Assembly (NCBI GenBank): GCA_016286555.1
Contig: JAEETA010000003.1
Coordinates: forward strand, 81,556-145,555
Reading direction: 5' to 3'
DNA length: 64,000 nt
Source of the DNA: Lachnospiraceae bacterium
GTDB lineage: Bacteria; Bacillota; Clostridia; Lachnospirales; Lachnospiraceae
Part shown: piece by piece, positions 10,143 to 20,489 of the stretch
How the letters are laid out: each line of letters starts with the position of its first letter
Position numbering within the stretch: position 1 is the stretch's first letter
Translations under genes and position numbers: made by a program
Notes under the pieces: generated by a model
What the model was told of the DNA's origin: nothing
What the model saw: the letters and a program-made list of their open reading frames with translations, nothing else
The model's database searches: none

Positions 10143-13142
10143 ATGGCAAAAATCATTATCAAAGATCTTGCAACGGAACTGGGCATGTCCAACAAGGAGG
10201 TGTTGGCCATTGCTGCAGAGAAAGGGATTGAGGCAAAGGCTTACAACAGCTCTGTAGAGCCTGCCGATGCGGATAAGATCCGTGCGGCTGCCGGAAAGGG
10301 AGGCGCAAAAGCCCCCGCTCCCGAAAAGAAAGAGCCTGCAAAGGAGCAGAAGGCGGTAAAGGAAGAAGCCCCCGCAGCTCCTGCACAGAAGGTGGAGAAG
10401 CCCGCAGAGCAGCAGGCAAAACCTGCAAATGCGGACAGCGCACAGAAGGCACCCGCACAGAGCAAGCCTGCGCAGAAGGGGGATGCTCCCGCAAAGGGGA
10501 ACAGACCTCAGGGTGAGAATGCGCCCAAAAAGAAGAACATCAGCATGGTATTTAACCCCCAGTACTCCCGCATGAACGGCGGTCAGGGCGGCGGCAGAGA
10601 TAATCGCGGCGGCCAGGGCGGCGGATACCAGAGAAATAACGGCGGCGGCTACAACAATCCCCGTCAGGGAAACAGCCAGCCTACTTATGCCAGAACTCCT
10701 ATCAAACCTCTGACACCTCCTTCCGCGACTCCCAGCGTGAACATGGTGCCCGAGCATCATAATCAGCCGAAGAAACCTGCACCCGAGGCAGCAAAGGTGA
10801 ACCCCTCCGTCACCGAAGCAGCGCCCGTAGCTCCCGCAGCACCTCAGCAGCAGGAGAGACCCGCGCAGGCACCTCGTCAGAACACCGGCTCCGCAGATAT
10901 GAATCGCGGCGGCGCTCGTGACACGGGCAGAGACCAGCGTCAGTTCCAGGGCAGACCCCAGGGACAGCAGCAATCCGGAGGAAGGAGCGCAGGCGGCTAT
11001 GGCAACAGAAACGGACAGGGACAGCAGGGACAGGGCTCTTACGGCCAGAGACCTTATCGCCAGGGGCAGGAAAACGCGGGGGGCGGTCAAAGGGGCTCTT
11101 ATGGTAATGCAGCTCCTGGCCGCGGCTATAATAATACTGGCAGAGGTCAGAGACCAGGTGGGGGACAGGGAGGTTCCTTTGGTGGAGGACGCCCGCAGCC
11201 GGGTAAAGGCTTTGGCGGCGCGCCTGCGGCCGGCGACAAGGGCGGAAGAAACGACCGCCGCGGAAAAGGAAACGACCGCAAGAACAAGGAAGTAACATAT
11301 ACCGAGGGAGATGACAGCAAGCTGAATCGCCCCGGACGTTTCATCAAGCCTGTGAAGAAGGTGGAGGAGGCTCCCGAGGAGGTGATCAAGGTGATCACCC
11401 TGCCCGAGACCATCACCATCAAGGATCTGGCAGACAAGATGAAGCAGCGTCCCGCGGACATCATCAAGAAGCTGTTCCTGGCAGGTAAGATCGTTACCGT
11501 GAACCAGGAGATCTCCTATGAGGATGCCGAGAATATCGCAATGGAGTACGAAATCCTCTGCGAGCACGAGGTGAAGGTCAATGTCATCGAGGAGCTCCTG
11601 AAGGAGGAGGACGAAGCAGAAAGCGAAATGGTTTCCAGACCTCCCGTTGTCTGCGTTATGGGTCACGTCGATCACGGTAAGACATCCCTGCTGGATGCTA
11701 TCCGTAATACCAATGTGACCGACCGCGAGGCCGGCGGTATCACCCAGGCCATCGGTGCATATACCGTCAACATCAAGGGCAGATCCATCACCTTCCTGGA
11801 TACCCCCGGACACGAGGCATTTACCGCCATGCGTATGCGCGGTGCTAACGCTACGGATATCGCGATCCTGGTGGTGGCAGCCGACGACGGTGTCATGCCC
11901 CAGACCGTTGAGGCAATCAACCATGCAAAAGCAGCAGGCGTCGAGATTATCGTCGCCGTGAATAAGATCGATAAGCCTTCCGCAAATGTGGACCGCGTAA
12001 AGCAGGAGCTGTCCGAGTACCAGCTGATTCCCGAGGATTGGGGCGGCAGCACCGTGTTTGCCAACGTCTCTGCGAAGACCGGAGAGGGCATCGATTCCCT
12101 GCTTGAAATGATCCTTCTGACCAGCGATGTGCTGGAGCTGAAGGCAAATCCCAACCGTCGTGCGAGAGGTCTCGTTATCGAGGCCGAGCTGGACAAGGGC
12201 CGTGGTCCCGTGGCTACCGTTCTGGTGCAGAAGGGTACCCTGAAGGTGGGCGATTTCATCTCCGCCGGTGCATCCCACGGTAAGGTCCGTGCCATGATCG
12301 ACGACAAGGGCAGAAGAGTGAAGGAAGCCCTTCCCTCCGTGCCCGTAGAGATCCTCGGTCTGTCCGATGTACCTGAGGCAGGCGAGGTCTTTATCGCACA
12401 TGAAAATGACAAGACTGCCAGATCCTTCGCCGAGACCTACATGGCGGAGAACAAGCAGAAGAAGATCGAAGAGACTCAGGGCCGCATGAGCCTGGAGGAT
12501 CTGTTCTCCAAGATCCAGGAGGGCAACCTGAAGGAGCTGAACGTCATCGTCAAGGCAGACGTCCAGGGTTCCGTGGAAGCCGTGAAGGAGAGTCTGACCA
12601 AGCTGTCCAACGAAGAAGTTGTGGTACGCTGCATCCATGGCGGTGTGGGTGCCATCAACGAGAGCGATGTGAACCTGGCAAGCGCATCCGATGCCATCAT
12701 CATCGGATTCAACGTTCGCCCCGATGCCACCGCTAAGGACAAGGCAGAGCAGGAGAATGTGGACGTACGTCTCTACAATGTCATCTATCAGGCCATCGAG
12801 GATATCGAGAAGGCTATGAAGGGCATGCTGGATCCCGTCTTCGAGGAGAAGGTCATCGGCCACGCCGAGGTACGTCAGATCTTCAAGGCATCCGCTATCG
12901 GAAACATCGCAGGTTCCTATGTGCTGGACGGCGAGATCCGCAGAGGATGCAAGGTCCGTATCACCCGTCAGGGTGCGGACGAGCCCGTCTGGGAAGGCGA
13001 GCTGGCATCCCTGAAGAGATTCAAGGATGATGTAAAGGAAGTAAAGGCCGGCTTTGAGTGCGGTCTCGTATTTGAAGGGTTCGACAAGATGCAGGAGGCA
13101 GACGTAGTCGAGGCTTACATCATGGTCGAGGTACCCAGGTAA
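10143..13142 (+). CDS. infB: Translation initiation factor IF-2
   Basis: GTPase motifs [32 protein letters not shown]; long G/Q/R/P-rich N-terminal extension. Confidence 0.98.
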   Translation: MAKIIIKDLATELGMSNKEVLAIAAEKGIEAKAYNSSVEPADADKIRAAAGKGGAKAPAPEKKEPAKEQKAVKEEAPAAPAQKVEKPAEQQAKPANADSAQKAPAQSKPAQKGDAPAKGNRPQGENAPKKKNISMVFNPQYSRMNGGQGGGRDNRGGQGGGYQRNNGGGYNNPRQGNSQPTYARTPIKPLTPPSATPSVNMVPEHHNQPKKPAPEAAKVNPSVTEAAPVAPAAPQQQERPAQAPRQNTGSADMNRGGARDTGRDQRQFQGRPQGQQQSGGRSAGGYGNRNGQGQQGQGSYGQRPYRQGQENAGGGQRGSYGNAAPGRGYNNTGRGQRPGGGQGGSFGGGRPQPGKGFGGAPAAGDKGGRNDRRGKGNDRKNKEVTYTEGDDSKLNRPGRFIKPVKKVEEAPEEVIKVITLPETITIKDLADKMKQRPADIIKKLFLAGKIVTVNQEISYEDAENIAMEYEILCEHEVKVNVIEELLKEEDEAESEMVSRPPVVCVMGHVDHGKTSLLDAIRNTNVTDREAGGITQAIGAYTVNIKGRSITFLDTPGHEAFTAMRMRGANATDIAILVVAADDGVMPQTVEAINHAKAAGVEIIVAVNKIDKPSANVDRVKQELSEYQLIPEDWGGSTVFANVSAKTGEGIDSLLEMILLTSDVLELKANPNRRARGLVIEAELDKGRGPVATVLVQKGTLKVGDFISAGASHGKVRAMIDDKGRRVKEALPSVPVEILGLSDVPEAGEVFIAHENDKTARSFAETYMAENKQKKIEETQGRMSLEDLFSKIQEGNLKELNVIVKADVQGSVEAVKESLTKLSNEEVVVRCIHGGVGAINESDVNLASASDAIIIGFNVRPDATAKDKAEQENVDVRLYNVIYQAIEDIEKAMKGMLDPVFEEKVIGHAEVRQIFKASAIGNIAGSYVLDGEIRRGCKVRITRQGADEPVWEGELASLKRFKDDVKEVKAGFECGLVFEGFDKMQEADVVEAYIMVEVPR

Positions 13143-13154
13143 GACAGGTAAGAA

Positions 13155-13544
13155 ATGAGAAAGAACAGTATTAAAAACACAAGGATCAACGGGGAGGTGC
13201 AGAAGGTCTTAAGCGAGATCATCCGCAACGAGATCAAGGACCCTCGCATCAGCCCCTGGACCAGTGTGGTTGCCGTGGAAGTGGCTCCCGATCTGAAGAC
13301 CTGTAAGGCATGGATCTCCGTGCTGGGTTCGGAGCAGGACCGCATCTATACGGAGCAGGGATTAAAAAGCGCAGCTTCCTTCATTCGCAGGGAGCTGGCT
13401 CACACCCTGAATATGCGCTCCACGCCGGAGATCACCTTCCTGATGGACCAGTCCATCGAGTACGGTGTCAACATGTCCCATCGCATCGATGAGGTGATCG
13501 CGGAAGACAACAGCCACCATGTGTCGGAGGAAACGGATGATTGA
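13155..13544 (+). CDS. rbfA: Ribosome-binding factor A
   Basis: VQKVLSEIIRNEIKDPRISPWTSVVAVEVAPDLKTCKAWISVLG. Confidence 0.95.
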   Translation: MRKNSIKNTRINGEVQKVLSEIIRNEIKDPRISPWTSVVAVEVAPDLKTCKAWISVLGSEQDRIYTEQGLKSAASFIRRELAHTLNMRSTPEITFLMDQSIEYGVNMSHRIDEVIAEDNSHHVSEETDD

Positions 13545-14484
13545 TTTGATCAAGGAATGCGAGGGCGCCCGGACCATCGGGATCAGCGGCCACGTTCGTC
13601 CCGATGGGGATTGCGTGGGTTCCTGCCTTGCGCTTCGCAAATATCTGCTGAACGCTTTCCCCGATGTACAGGTGACGGTCAATCTGCAGACCCCCCCCAG
13701 GATCTTTCATAACCTGGCGGGTTACGAAGAGGTGCAGACGGAATTTCCCGAGCAGCCTCGCTATGATGTTTATTTTGCACTGGATTGCAACAGAGAACGC
13801 CTCGGCCCTGCCGGTGACTATTTTGATAATGCCGTCAAGACCATCAACATCGATCATCACGTCAGCAACACCGGCGTAGGTCAGATCAATGTGGTGGAGC
13901 CCGAGATCAGCTCAACCGGAGAGCTCCTCTATACGCTCTTCGACAAAAAGTATATGGATGCCCAGGTGGCGGAGGCCCTGTATGTGGCCATGATCCACGA
14001 CACGGGCGTGTTCCAGTATTCCTGCACTTCGCCGCAGACCATGCGGATCGCGGCGGATCTGATGGAGTACGGTCTGAACTTCCCCGTGATCATTCAGGAG
14101 ACCTTCTACGAGAAGACCTATCTCCAGGCCCAGATCATGGGAAGGTGTCTGATGGAGAGTGTCCGTTTTATGGACGGACGCTGCATTGTCAGTGCAGTGG
14201 ATCGCAAGACCGCAGAGTTTTACGGCGTACTTCCGAAGGATTACGAGGGCATCGTCAATCAGCTCATCAACATCAAAGGGGTGGATTGCGCCCTGTTTAT
14301 GTATGAGACGGATACCCTGGAGTTCAAGGTGAGCCTCCGCTCTTCCGAAGCGGTGGACGTATCCAAGGTCGCGGAGCATTTCGGCGGCGGCGGACACGTG
14401 CGCGCAGCAGGCTGCACCATGAAGGGTACCTTCCACGACTGCGTCAATAATCTCTCCAAATATATCGCGGAGCAGATGTCATAA
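13537..14484 (+). CDS. DHH-family phosphoesterase (NrnA-like)
   Basis: GHVRPDGDCVGS, FALDCN, IDHH, GGGGHVRAAGC motifs; start ATG 13537 overlaps rbfA end. Confidence 0.93.
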   Translation: MIDLIKECEGARTIGISGHVRPDGDCVGSCLALRKYLLNAFPDVQVTVNLQTPPRIFHNLAGYEEVQTEFPEQPRYDVYFALDCNRERLGPAGDYFDNAVKTINIDHHVSNTGVGQINVVEPEISSTGELLYTLFDKKYMDAQVAEALYVAMIHDTGVFQYSCTSPQTMRIAADLMEYGLNFPVIIQETFYEKTYLQAQIMGRCLMESVRFMDGRCIVSAVDRKTAEFYGVLPKDYEGIVNQLINIKGVDCALFMYETDTLEFKVSLRSSEAVDVSKVAEHFGGGGHVRAAGCTMKGTFHDCVNNLSKYIAEQMS

Positions 14485-14507
14485 GTGCCGGTTTAGAGCA
14501 TAGGAGG

Positions 14508-14533
14508 ATCCCGCGTTTTTTTCGCGGGATTTT
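14508..14533 (+). terminator. Hairpin/possible attenuator between nrnA-like gene and truB
   Basis: ATCCCGCG-tttttt-CGCGGGAT TTT. Confidence 0.5.
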
Positions 14534-14560
14534 CTATGAAAGAGAGTTTTATGGAGTTTC

Positions 14561-15562
14561 ATGCAGACAACTGAGCAATACAACGGAATCATCAATGTTT
14601 ATAAAGAGCAGGGCTTTACCTCCTTTGACGCAGTAGCGGCACTGCGTGGGATCCTCCACCAGAAGAAGATCGGTCACACCGGAACTCTGGATCCCATGGC
14701 CACCGGCGTCCTGCCTGTGTGTCTGGGCAAGGGTACGGGCGTGGTAGAGCTCCTGACGGACTGGGATAAGGAATATGTGGGGGAACTTCTGACAGGACTG
14801 TCAACAGACACCCTGGATGTGACGGGGCAGCGCACGGGAGGAGATCCCGCACTGGCAGCAGCCCTTTCCCCGGAACAGATCCGTGAGGCCGTGTTTTCCT
14901 TCCTGGGAGGATATGATCAGATCCCGCCCATGTACTCCGCCCTGAAGGTGGACGGTCAGCGCCTCTACGACCTGGCCCGGAAGGGACAGGAGGTGGAGCG
15001 AAAGCCCAGGCCTGTGAAGATCCATGAAATGGAGATCCTGTCGGAGGGAAGTGAGGAAATCACTTCGGAATCGGGAGAGACCTTTACCGTACCCACGGTG
15101 CGGTTCCGGGTGCTTTGCTCCAAGGGAACTTACATCCGGAGTCTTTGTGACGACATCGGAAACAAACTGGGCTGCGGCGGCTGCATGAAGTCGCTGGAGC
15201 GCACGGCAGTAGGGCCCTTTACTCTGGAGAACGCAAAGCGGTTGAAGGAGATCGAAAGTCTCCGGGATGCGGCGTTATCGCGGGGAGAGTTCCATCATCG
15301 GGATAATCGGGGAAATGACTGCCCCCCGGGAGAAGTGCTGGGAATCCTGCCCATCGACCTGTTGTTCCGGGATCTGCCGGAGGCAAGGGCGCTTCCCGCA
15401 GGGGAAAAACTCCTGCAAAACGGAAATCCGGTGAAGGCATCGCTGCTGCAGGGATGTCCGGATGCAGAAAGGCTTCGCATCTATCTGGAAGATGACACCT
15501 TTGTCGGAATCTTCCGAAAGAGCGGCGAGTTGTACAAGCCGGAGAAGATTTTTTTGATCTGA
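14561..15562 (+). CDS. truB: tRNA pseudouridine(55) synthase TruB
   Basis: GHTGTLDPMATGVLPVCLGKGT; YSALKVDGQRLYDLARKG; CSKGTYIRSLCDDIG. Confidence 0.96.
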   Translation: MQTTEQYNGIINVYKEQGFTSFDAVAALRGILHQKKIGHTGTLDPMATGVLPVCLGKGTGVVELLTDWDKEYVGELLTGLSTDTLDVTGQRTGGDPALAAALSPEQIREAVFSFLGGYDQIPPMYSALKVDGQRLYDLARKGQEVERKPRPVKIHEMEILSEGSEEITSESGETFTVPTVRFRVLCSKGTYIRSLCDDIGNKLGCGGCMKSLERTAVGPFTLENAKRLKEIESLRDAALSRGEFHHRDNRGNDCPPGEVLGILPIDLLFRDLPEARALPAGEKLLQNGNPVKASLLQGCPDAERLRIYLEDDTFVGIFRKSGELYKPEKIFLI

Positions 15563-15589
15563 GTTTTACACAAGGGAATGGAATCAGAC

Positions 15590-18500
15590 ATGAGATATAA
15601 TGCGTTTATCAGTTACAGACATTCGGAACTGGATATGTTCGTGGCAAAGCAGGTGCACCGGAGACTGGAGACCTTCCGTGTCCCCCGCAAGGTGCAGAAG
15701 GCCACGGGCGTCAAGAATATCAAGAGGGTGTTCCGCGACCAGGAGGAGCTTCCCATCGGAAGTGACCTGGGGGATAACATCAGCACCGCTTTGCAGGAAT
15801 CGGAATTCCTGCTGGTGATCTGCTCTCCCAGAACCCCTCAGTCCTACTGGGTTCAGACGGAGATCAAGACCTTCATCTCCATGCACGGCAGGGAGAATGT
15901 GCTGGCTATTCTCATTGAGGGCGAGCCCAACGAGTCCTTCCCGCCGGAGCTGCTGACGGATGAAAAAGGAAATCCCGTGGAGCCTCTGGCAGCGGATGTC
16001 CGCGGCAAGGATATGCGGGAGGTGAAAAAGAAGCTCCGGACGGAGATCATGCGTCTGGCAGCACCTCTGCTTCACTGCAGTTATGACGATCTGCGGCAGC
16101 GCCACAAAGAGCGTCAGATGCGGAGAGCCTTTGCTTTTATGACTGCGGGCCTGGTGCTGGCATCCGGCATTGCGGCAGCAGCTATCTACACTGCGAAGAC
16201 GGTGCATGATGCGGCCGTAAAGGTGGAAGCGGCTTACGAAGAGACCCAACGTGCGTACGAGGCGGAGCAGGAAAGTCTTCGTCTGCAGAAGATCGCTTAT
16301 CGCGAACAGCTCATCAGCCAGTCCAAGGTCCTGGCGGAGACCGCAGAGGACCTGCTGAAGGAAGGCGACCGTATGCGGGGTATCGCCGTAGCATTGGCAG
16401 CCCTTCCCTCCGAGGAGAATGACAGACCCTATGAGCCCAGGGCAGAGATGGCCCTGAATGAAATGCTCTATGCATACAATTCCGGCGCAGAGCTGGAGCC
16501 GGACCGGATCGTATCCATGCCTCTTCCGGTGAGTGATTTCAAGCATAACCCGAACGGGGATAAGATCGTAGTCAGCGATAATTCCGATGAGGTGGCTGTT
16601 TTTACCACCGTTGACGGAAAGAAGCTCTTTAGCGTACCTGCTCCTCTGGATGACAGAAATGACACCTATGATCTGCGGGATATGCTCATGACGGGAGATG
16701 ACACCACTGTCATTGCGTATGAGAACAGTGTTTCCGCTTATGATTTGGAAGGAGAGCTTCTCTGGACCTTCTCCTATTCGGAATTGGTCGAGGGTCTGCG
16801 CTATTCTTCCGAGCAGGATCTCATTGCCATTGTGTCCCAGCGCACCATCGATTTTGTCAGACCCGGTGGCAGGATTGCCTGCACTTATAACGTGCCGGAG
16901 GAGGAGCCCAGAACCTTTATCGATGCCTGCGGTTTTTCCCCGGATGGAAAGACCTTTGCCTGCACCTTTTATAAGACTTCCTTCTCTCTGTACTCCGATG
17001 CGGAGGATACGGATGAGCGGGGGCATGTAGCCATAGTGGATACCGCAAGCGGTGAGGGCAGGATCGTCCGTGTATCCGCGGGGTATCTTGCTGAGTTATC
17101 CTTTGTGGATAACGAGAGATTTGCCGTGGCTGTGGCTGAGGAAGGAGAGCGGTTGCTCCTGACCGGAAACGGCAGCATCGATTGTGTGAATACGGTCTCC
17201 GGGGCCACGCTCTGGAGTTCCCCTTACCAGTTCAATGCCAATGTGCTGCAGAGCAGCAGTCTGGAGATGTTCTGCAGAGAGATCGAGGATGAAAACGGCA
17301 ACAAGGGAAATAAAGTCGACATCACGGTTGACAGGAATTTCTATGATTACGATGCCGCTGACGGAAAGCTCTGCTTTACCTTTGAGTGCAGTTCTCCCAT
17401 CACCGGACACAATGCGGCACCGGGAAACAGCATCCTGGCCATGTTTGAGCGGGACGGCACCATCGATTATCTGGATGCGGAAGCCGGAAGCGTTTATTCG
17501 GACAACAGAGACAATACGGATCTGACCACCCTGAAGGGCGCTGCCCGGAAGGGATGCCTCGTGATCATGGGGTACAAGTCCCCCGATATCGTCCTCCTTC
17601 GTTACATGGAGGGAGAGGGTAAGACCGAGATCGGATATTACGAGGATTACCTGTCCAATGTGGAATTCAGCGAGGACGGCACTCTGATCCTTCTGGATTA
17701 CGGTCGGAAATACGAAGTCCTGGATGCGCAGACCTACGAGACGGTCTGCAGCGGCGGTGACGGCGAGGAACATGTGAACTTTGTCAGTCTGACGCCTGAT
17801 GATCAGATCCTTCTGTTCCGGGGAAGCTTCCTGGAGCGGATCGATCCCGTCACCGGAGAAAGCGTGAAGCTGGATGCGGATGACTATGAGTTTGCAGAGA
17901 CCATCTATTATCCCGAAGTGGAGCGTCTGGTGTGCTTCGGCAGAGAGTCGGCTGTCATCGACACGAAGGAGATGCAGTACGTCTACACCGATATCCCGGA
18001 TCTGTATGCGGAGTACTACACCCATACCATGGCGGGACTGGGCGGTAAGGACAGTGAGATCCTCTGCATGATGCGCAGCGACAATACGCTCCACATCGTA
18101 AATCTGAAGGATGGGTCCGAACTGGTGGTGGACCGGGAGGAGTTAAAGACTCTGTCAGGCTATGACCACAAGGAGGGCATGACCGTGAGCCGTGACGGAA
18201 GCAAGGTGGCTTTCTTCTGTCTGGACGGCTACGCAAGAGTGCTGGATACTTCCGACGGACACGAGGTGGCAGCCATTCCTTTCACTGCCAGAAGAGAGAT
18301 GTTCCTGGGATTCTCCCCCGACGGAAGCAAACTGATGCTGCAGGGAGATGACTACTATTTCCGCGTCTTCGATCTGGAGACCGGAAAGCTGGTCTACCTG
18401 TCGGATACCCAGTTCTATACCGTTGCTCAGGCAAAATATGAAGAGGAGTCCGGGATTATCATTCTCCGCGCAGGCGTGTATCTGTATGTGTTTGACGCGG

Positions 18501-18697
18501 ATTCCTACGGATGTATTCTGGCGGTTCCTTATGGCAAGGACATGAATCTGAAGGCAAAGCAGGTACTCACGGTGTCCAGGCACACGCTCTACTCCTTCCC
18601 GTATCGTACGCTGGAGGAGCAGATCGAGCTGGCTCATGAGACACTGGGAGACTACGTGCTTTCGGAGGAGAGCAGGATACAGTTAAACGTGGATTAA
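15590..18697 (+). CDS. TIR domain - TM - beta-propeller (WD40/PQQ-like) protein
   Basis: N-terminal TIR-like YNAFISYRHSELD...FRDQEELPIGSDLGDNISTALQESEFLLVICSPRTPQSYWVQTEIKTF; single TM (AFMTAGLVLASGIAAAAIY); STAND-like connector helix LISQSKVLAETAEDLLKEGDRMRGIAVALAALP; repeated beta-propeller segments (FSPDGKTFACTF, FSPDGSKLML); alternative start ATG 15578. Confidence 0.88.
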   Translation: MRYNAFISYRHSELDMFVAKQVHRRLETFRVPRKVQKATGVKNIKRVFRDQEELPIGSDLGDNISTALQESEFLLVICSPRTPQSYWVQTEIKTFISMHGRENVLAILIEGEPNESFPPELLTDEKGNPVEPLAADVRGKDMREVKKKLRTEIMRLAAPLLHCSYDDLRQRHKERQMRRAFAFMTAGLVLASGIAAAAIYTAKTVHDAAVKVEAAYEETQRAYEAEQESLRLQKIAYREQLISQSKVLAETAEDLLKEGDRMRGIAVALAALPSEENDRPYEPRAEMALNEMLYAYNSGAELEPDRIVSMPLPVSDFKHNPNGDKIVVSDNSDEVAVFTTVDGKKLFSVPAPLDDRNDTYDLRDMLMTGDDTTVIAYENSVSAYDLEGELLWTFSYSELVEGLRYSSEQDLIAIVSQRTIDFVRPGGRIACTYNVPEEEPRTFIDACGFSPDGKTFACTFYKTSFSLYSDAEDTDERGHVAIVDTASGEGRIVRVSAGYLAELSFVDNERFAVAVAEEGERLLLTGNGSIDCVNTVSGATLWSSPYQFNANVLQSSSLEMFCREIEDENGNKGNKVDITVDRNFYDYDAADGKLCFTFECSSPITGHNAAPGNSILAMFERDGTIDYLDAEAGSVYSDNRDNTDLTTLKGAARKGCLVIMGYKSPDIVLLRYMEGEGKTEIGYYEDYLSNVEFSEDGTLILLDYGRKYEVLDAQTYETVCSGGDGEEHVNFVSLTPDDQILLFRGSFLERIDPVTGESVKLDADDYEFAETIYYPEVERLVCFGRESAVIDTKEMQYVYTDIPDLYAEYYTHTMAGLGGKDSEILCMMRSDNTLHIVNLKDGSELVVDREELKTLSGYDHKEGMTVSRDGSKVAFFCLDGYARVLDTSDGHEVAAIPFTARREMFLGFSPDGSKLMLQGDDYYFRVFDLETGKLVYLSDTQFYTVAQAKYEEESGIIILRAGVYLYVFDADSYGCILAVPYGKDMNLKAKQVLTVSRHTLYSFPYRTLEEQIELAHETLGDYVLSEESRIQLNVD

Positions 18698-18700
18698 ACA

Positions 18701-18857
18701 GGGGCGAAAAATCATTGTGCGATCATGCTTGCATGAATCGCGCGGTGAATTTGAGCCCCGTCGACCATGAGGAAGAAGTCATATCCTGCATTGCGGGATA
18801 TGACGGGATTCCGAATGGGCGTAGGATGGCGGGAGTTCCGCAGGAACGAAGCCATCC
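18701..18857 (+). repeat. Structured intergenic element, copy 1 (multi-hairpin)
   Basis: H1 GGGGC..ATGC-tt-GCAT..GCCCC (18701-18759), ATGAGgAAGaAG linker, H2 TCATATCCTGC/GCGGGATATGA, terminal H GATGGC-ggga-GTTCC-GCA-GGAAC-gaa-GCCATC; same architecture as 23140-23330. Confidence 0.75.
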
Positions 18858-18899
18858 GTGTTAAGATTAAGACGAGACATACATCAGGGAGGAAAACAG

Positions 18900-20471
18900 A
18901 TGAAGCTGACAGATCTTTCACCTTTTAATGAGATCGTGATCCAATGTCATGACAATCCGGATGCGGATGCACTGGGCTCCGGCTTTGCGCTTTTGCATTA
19001 TTTTTCCTCTCTGGGGAAAAATGTGCATTTCATCTACAGCGGCAGAGCGAAGGTGACCAAGAGCAACTTAAAACTCATGATCCAGGAACTGGAGATCGCG
19101 GTCACCTATGTGAAGGATGAGGTTGCCTTTGCCAAGGCCGTGGCTGCGTGGCGCGGCATGGAAGGCACCGTAACCGACGGGCCCGAACTGCTGTTGATGA
19201 CAGATTGTCAATACGGTGAAGGTAATGTGACGAAGTTCCCGGCGCAGACCGTTGCGGTGATCGATCACCATCAGGTGACGGGCTCCCTGCCGGAGCTGCA
19301 CGAAGTGCGCAGCAAGAACGGCAGCGCCTGCACCATCGTCTGGGATATGATGAAGCAGGCAGGTTACGATTTTGGTCGTGACTGGAGAGTGTCCACTGCG
19401 CTGTACTACGGACTTTTGACGGATACCGGGAACTTTGCGGATCTGCGGCATCCGCTGGACAGAGATATGCGGGAAGCGCTGGACATTGATGCTACCCTGA
19501 TCCGTCGCCTCTGCAATTCCAACCTGTCTCTGGAGGAGATGAAGGTGGCAGGTGTGGCCCTCATCAGTAATGAGTACCACGAGGATCACCGCTATGCCAT
19601 CATTCAGTCCGAGCCCTGTGATCCCAACATTCTGGGACTCATCAGCGATTTTGCCCTTTCCGTGGACACGGTGGATATGTGTCTGGTGTACACCGTGCTT
19701 TCCGACGGTATTAAATTCTCCGTCAGAAGCTGCATCCGGGAGGCGAAGGCAAGCGAGCTGGCAGCTTACCTTTCTGCGGACATCGGTTCCGGCGGCGGCC
19801 ATCTGGACAAGGCAGGCGGATTTTTGCAGACAGCCCTGATCATCGAGAAATACCCGGAGTATGATTTTTCCCAGAGCAACCGCTTCCTGCAGATCATCCG
19901 CGAGGTGCTGCGGCAGCGCATGAGCGAGTACTTCGACAGCTTCGATGTCATCGACGTGAAGAAGGATAAGCTGAATGAGGATGAGGTGGAGCTCTATCAC
20001 AAGGTGCCCATGACGGTTGGCTACGTGAAGGCTTCCGATGTGGCTCAGGTGGGCTCCGATATCGTGATCCGTACCCTGGAGGGGGACATCCATCTGACGG
20101 TGGAGCCGGATCATTACATCATGATCGGCATCAAGGGAGAGGTGTATCCCATCCACGAGAAGAAATTCCTGGCAGGGTATGAAAAGCTGGACGAGGTCTA
20201 CAACCTGCAGCTGGAGTATGAGCCCAGGATCACCAAGGGCAAGGAGAGCATCCTGCTGCTTCCCTACGCAAAGCAGTGCCGCACCACGGGCAAATCCCAG
20301 ATCCTGGCCCGGAAGCTGACAAAGCCCATGAAGGTCTTTACCGAGTGGGACAGAGAAGGCTATATGTATGGCAAGGTGGGCGATTACGTGGCCTGCCGCA
20401 TGGACGACCACAGCGATATCTATATCGTTGACGGCGATATTTTTGCAAACAGTTACGCCCCCGGTGAATAA
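18900..20471 (+). CDS. DHH-family phosphoesterase with ~170-aa C-terminal extension
   Basis: HDNPDADALGSG, MTDCQYGEG, IDHHQVTG, GSGGGHLDKAGG; extra C-terminal segment beyond DHHA1. Confidence 0.88.
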   Translation: MKLTDLSPFNEIVIQCHDNPDADALGSGFALLHYFSSLGKNVHFIYSGRAKVTKSNLKLMIQELEIAVTYVKDEVAFAKAVAAWRGMEGTVTDGPELLLMTDCQYGEGNVTKFPAQTVAVIDHHQVTGSLPELHEVRSKNGSACTIVWDMMKQAGYDFGRDWRVSTALYYGLLTDTGNFADLRHPLDRDMREALDIDATLIRRLCNSNLSLEEMKVAGVALISNEYHEDHRYAIIQSEPCDPNILGLISDFALSVDTVDMCLVYTVLSDGIKFSVRSCIREAKASELAAYLSADIGSGGGHLDKAGGFLQTALIIEKYPEYDFSQSNRFLQIIREVLRQRMSEYFDSFDVIDVKKDKLNEDEVELYHKVPMTVGYVKASDVAQVGSDIVIRTLEGDIHLTVEPDHYIMIGIKGEVYPIHEKKFLAGYEKLDEVYNLQLEYEPRITKGKESILLLPYAKQCRTTGKSQILARKLTKPMKVFTEWDREGYMYGKVGDYVACRMDDHSDIYIVDGDIFANSYAPGE

Positions 20472-20489
20472 GGGGTTACGAGGTTCAGC

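Noticed and set aside
10300-11300. Tandem DNA repeats within infB as a mobile or minisatellite feature
   Set aside because: Explained by the low-complexity G/Q/R coding sequence of the IF-2 N-terminus.
9936-12863. 975-aa minus-strand ORF opposite infB
   Set aside because: Shadow ORF caused by codon bias of infB; no recognisable domains; the sense strand encodes IF-2.
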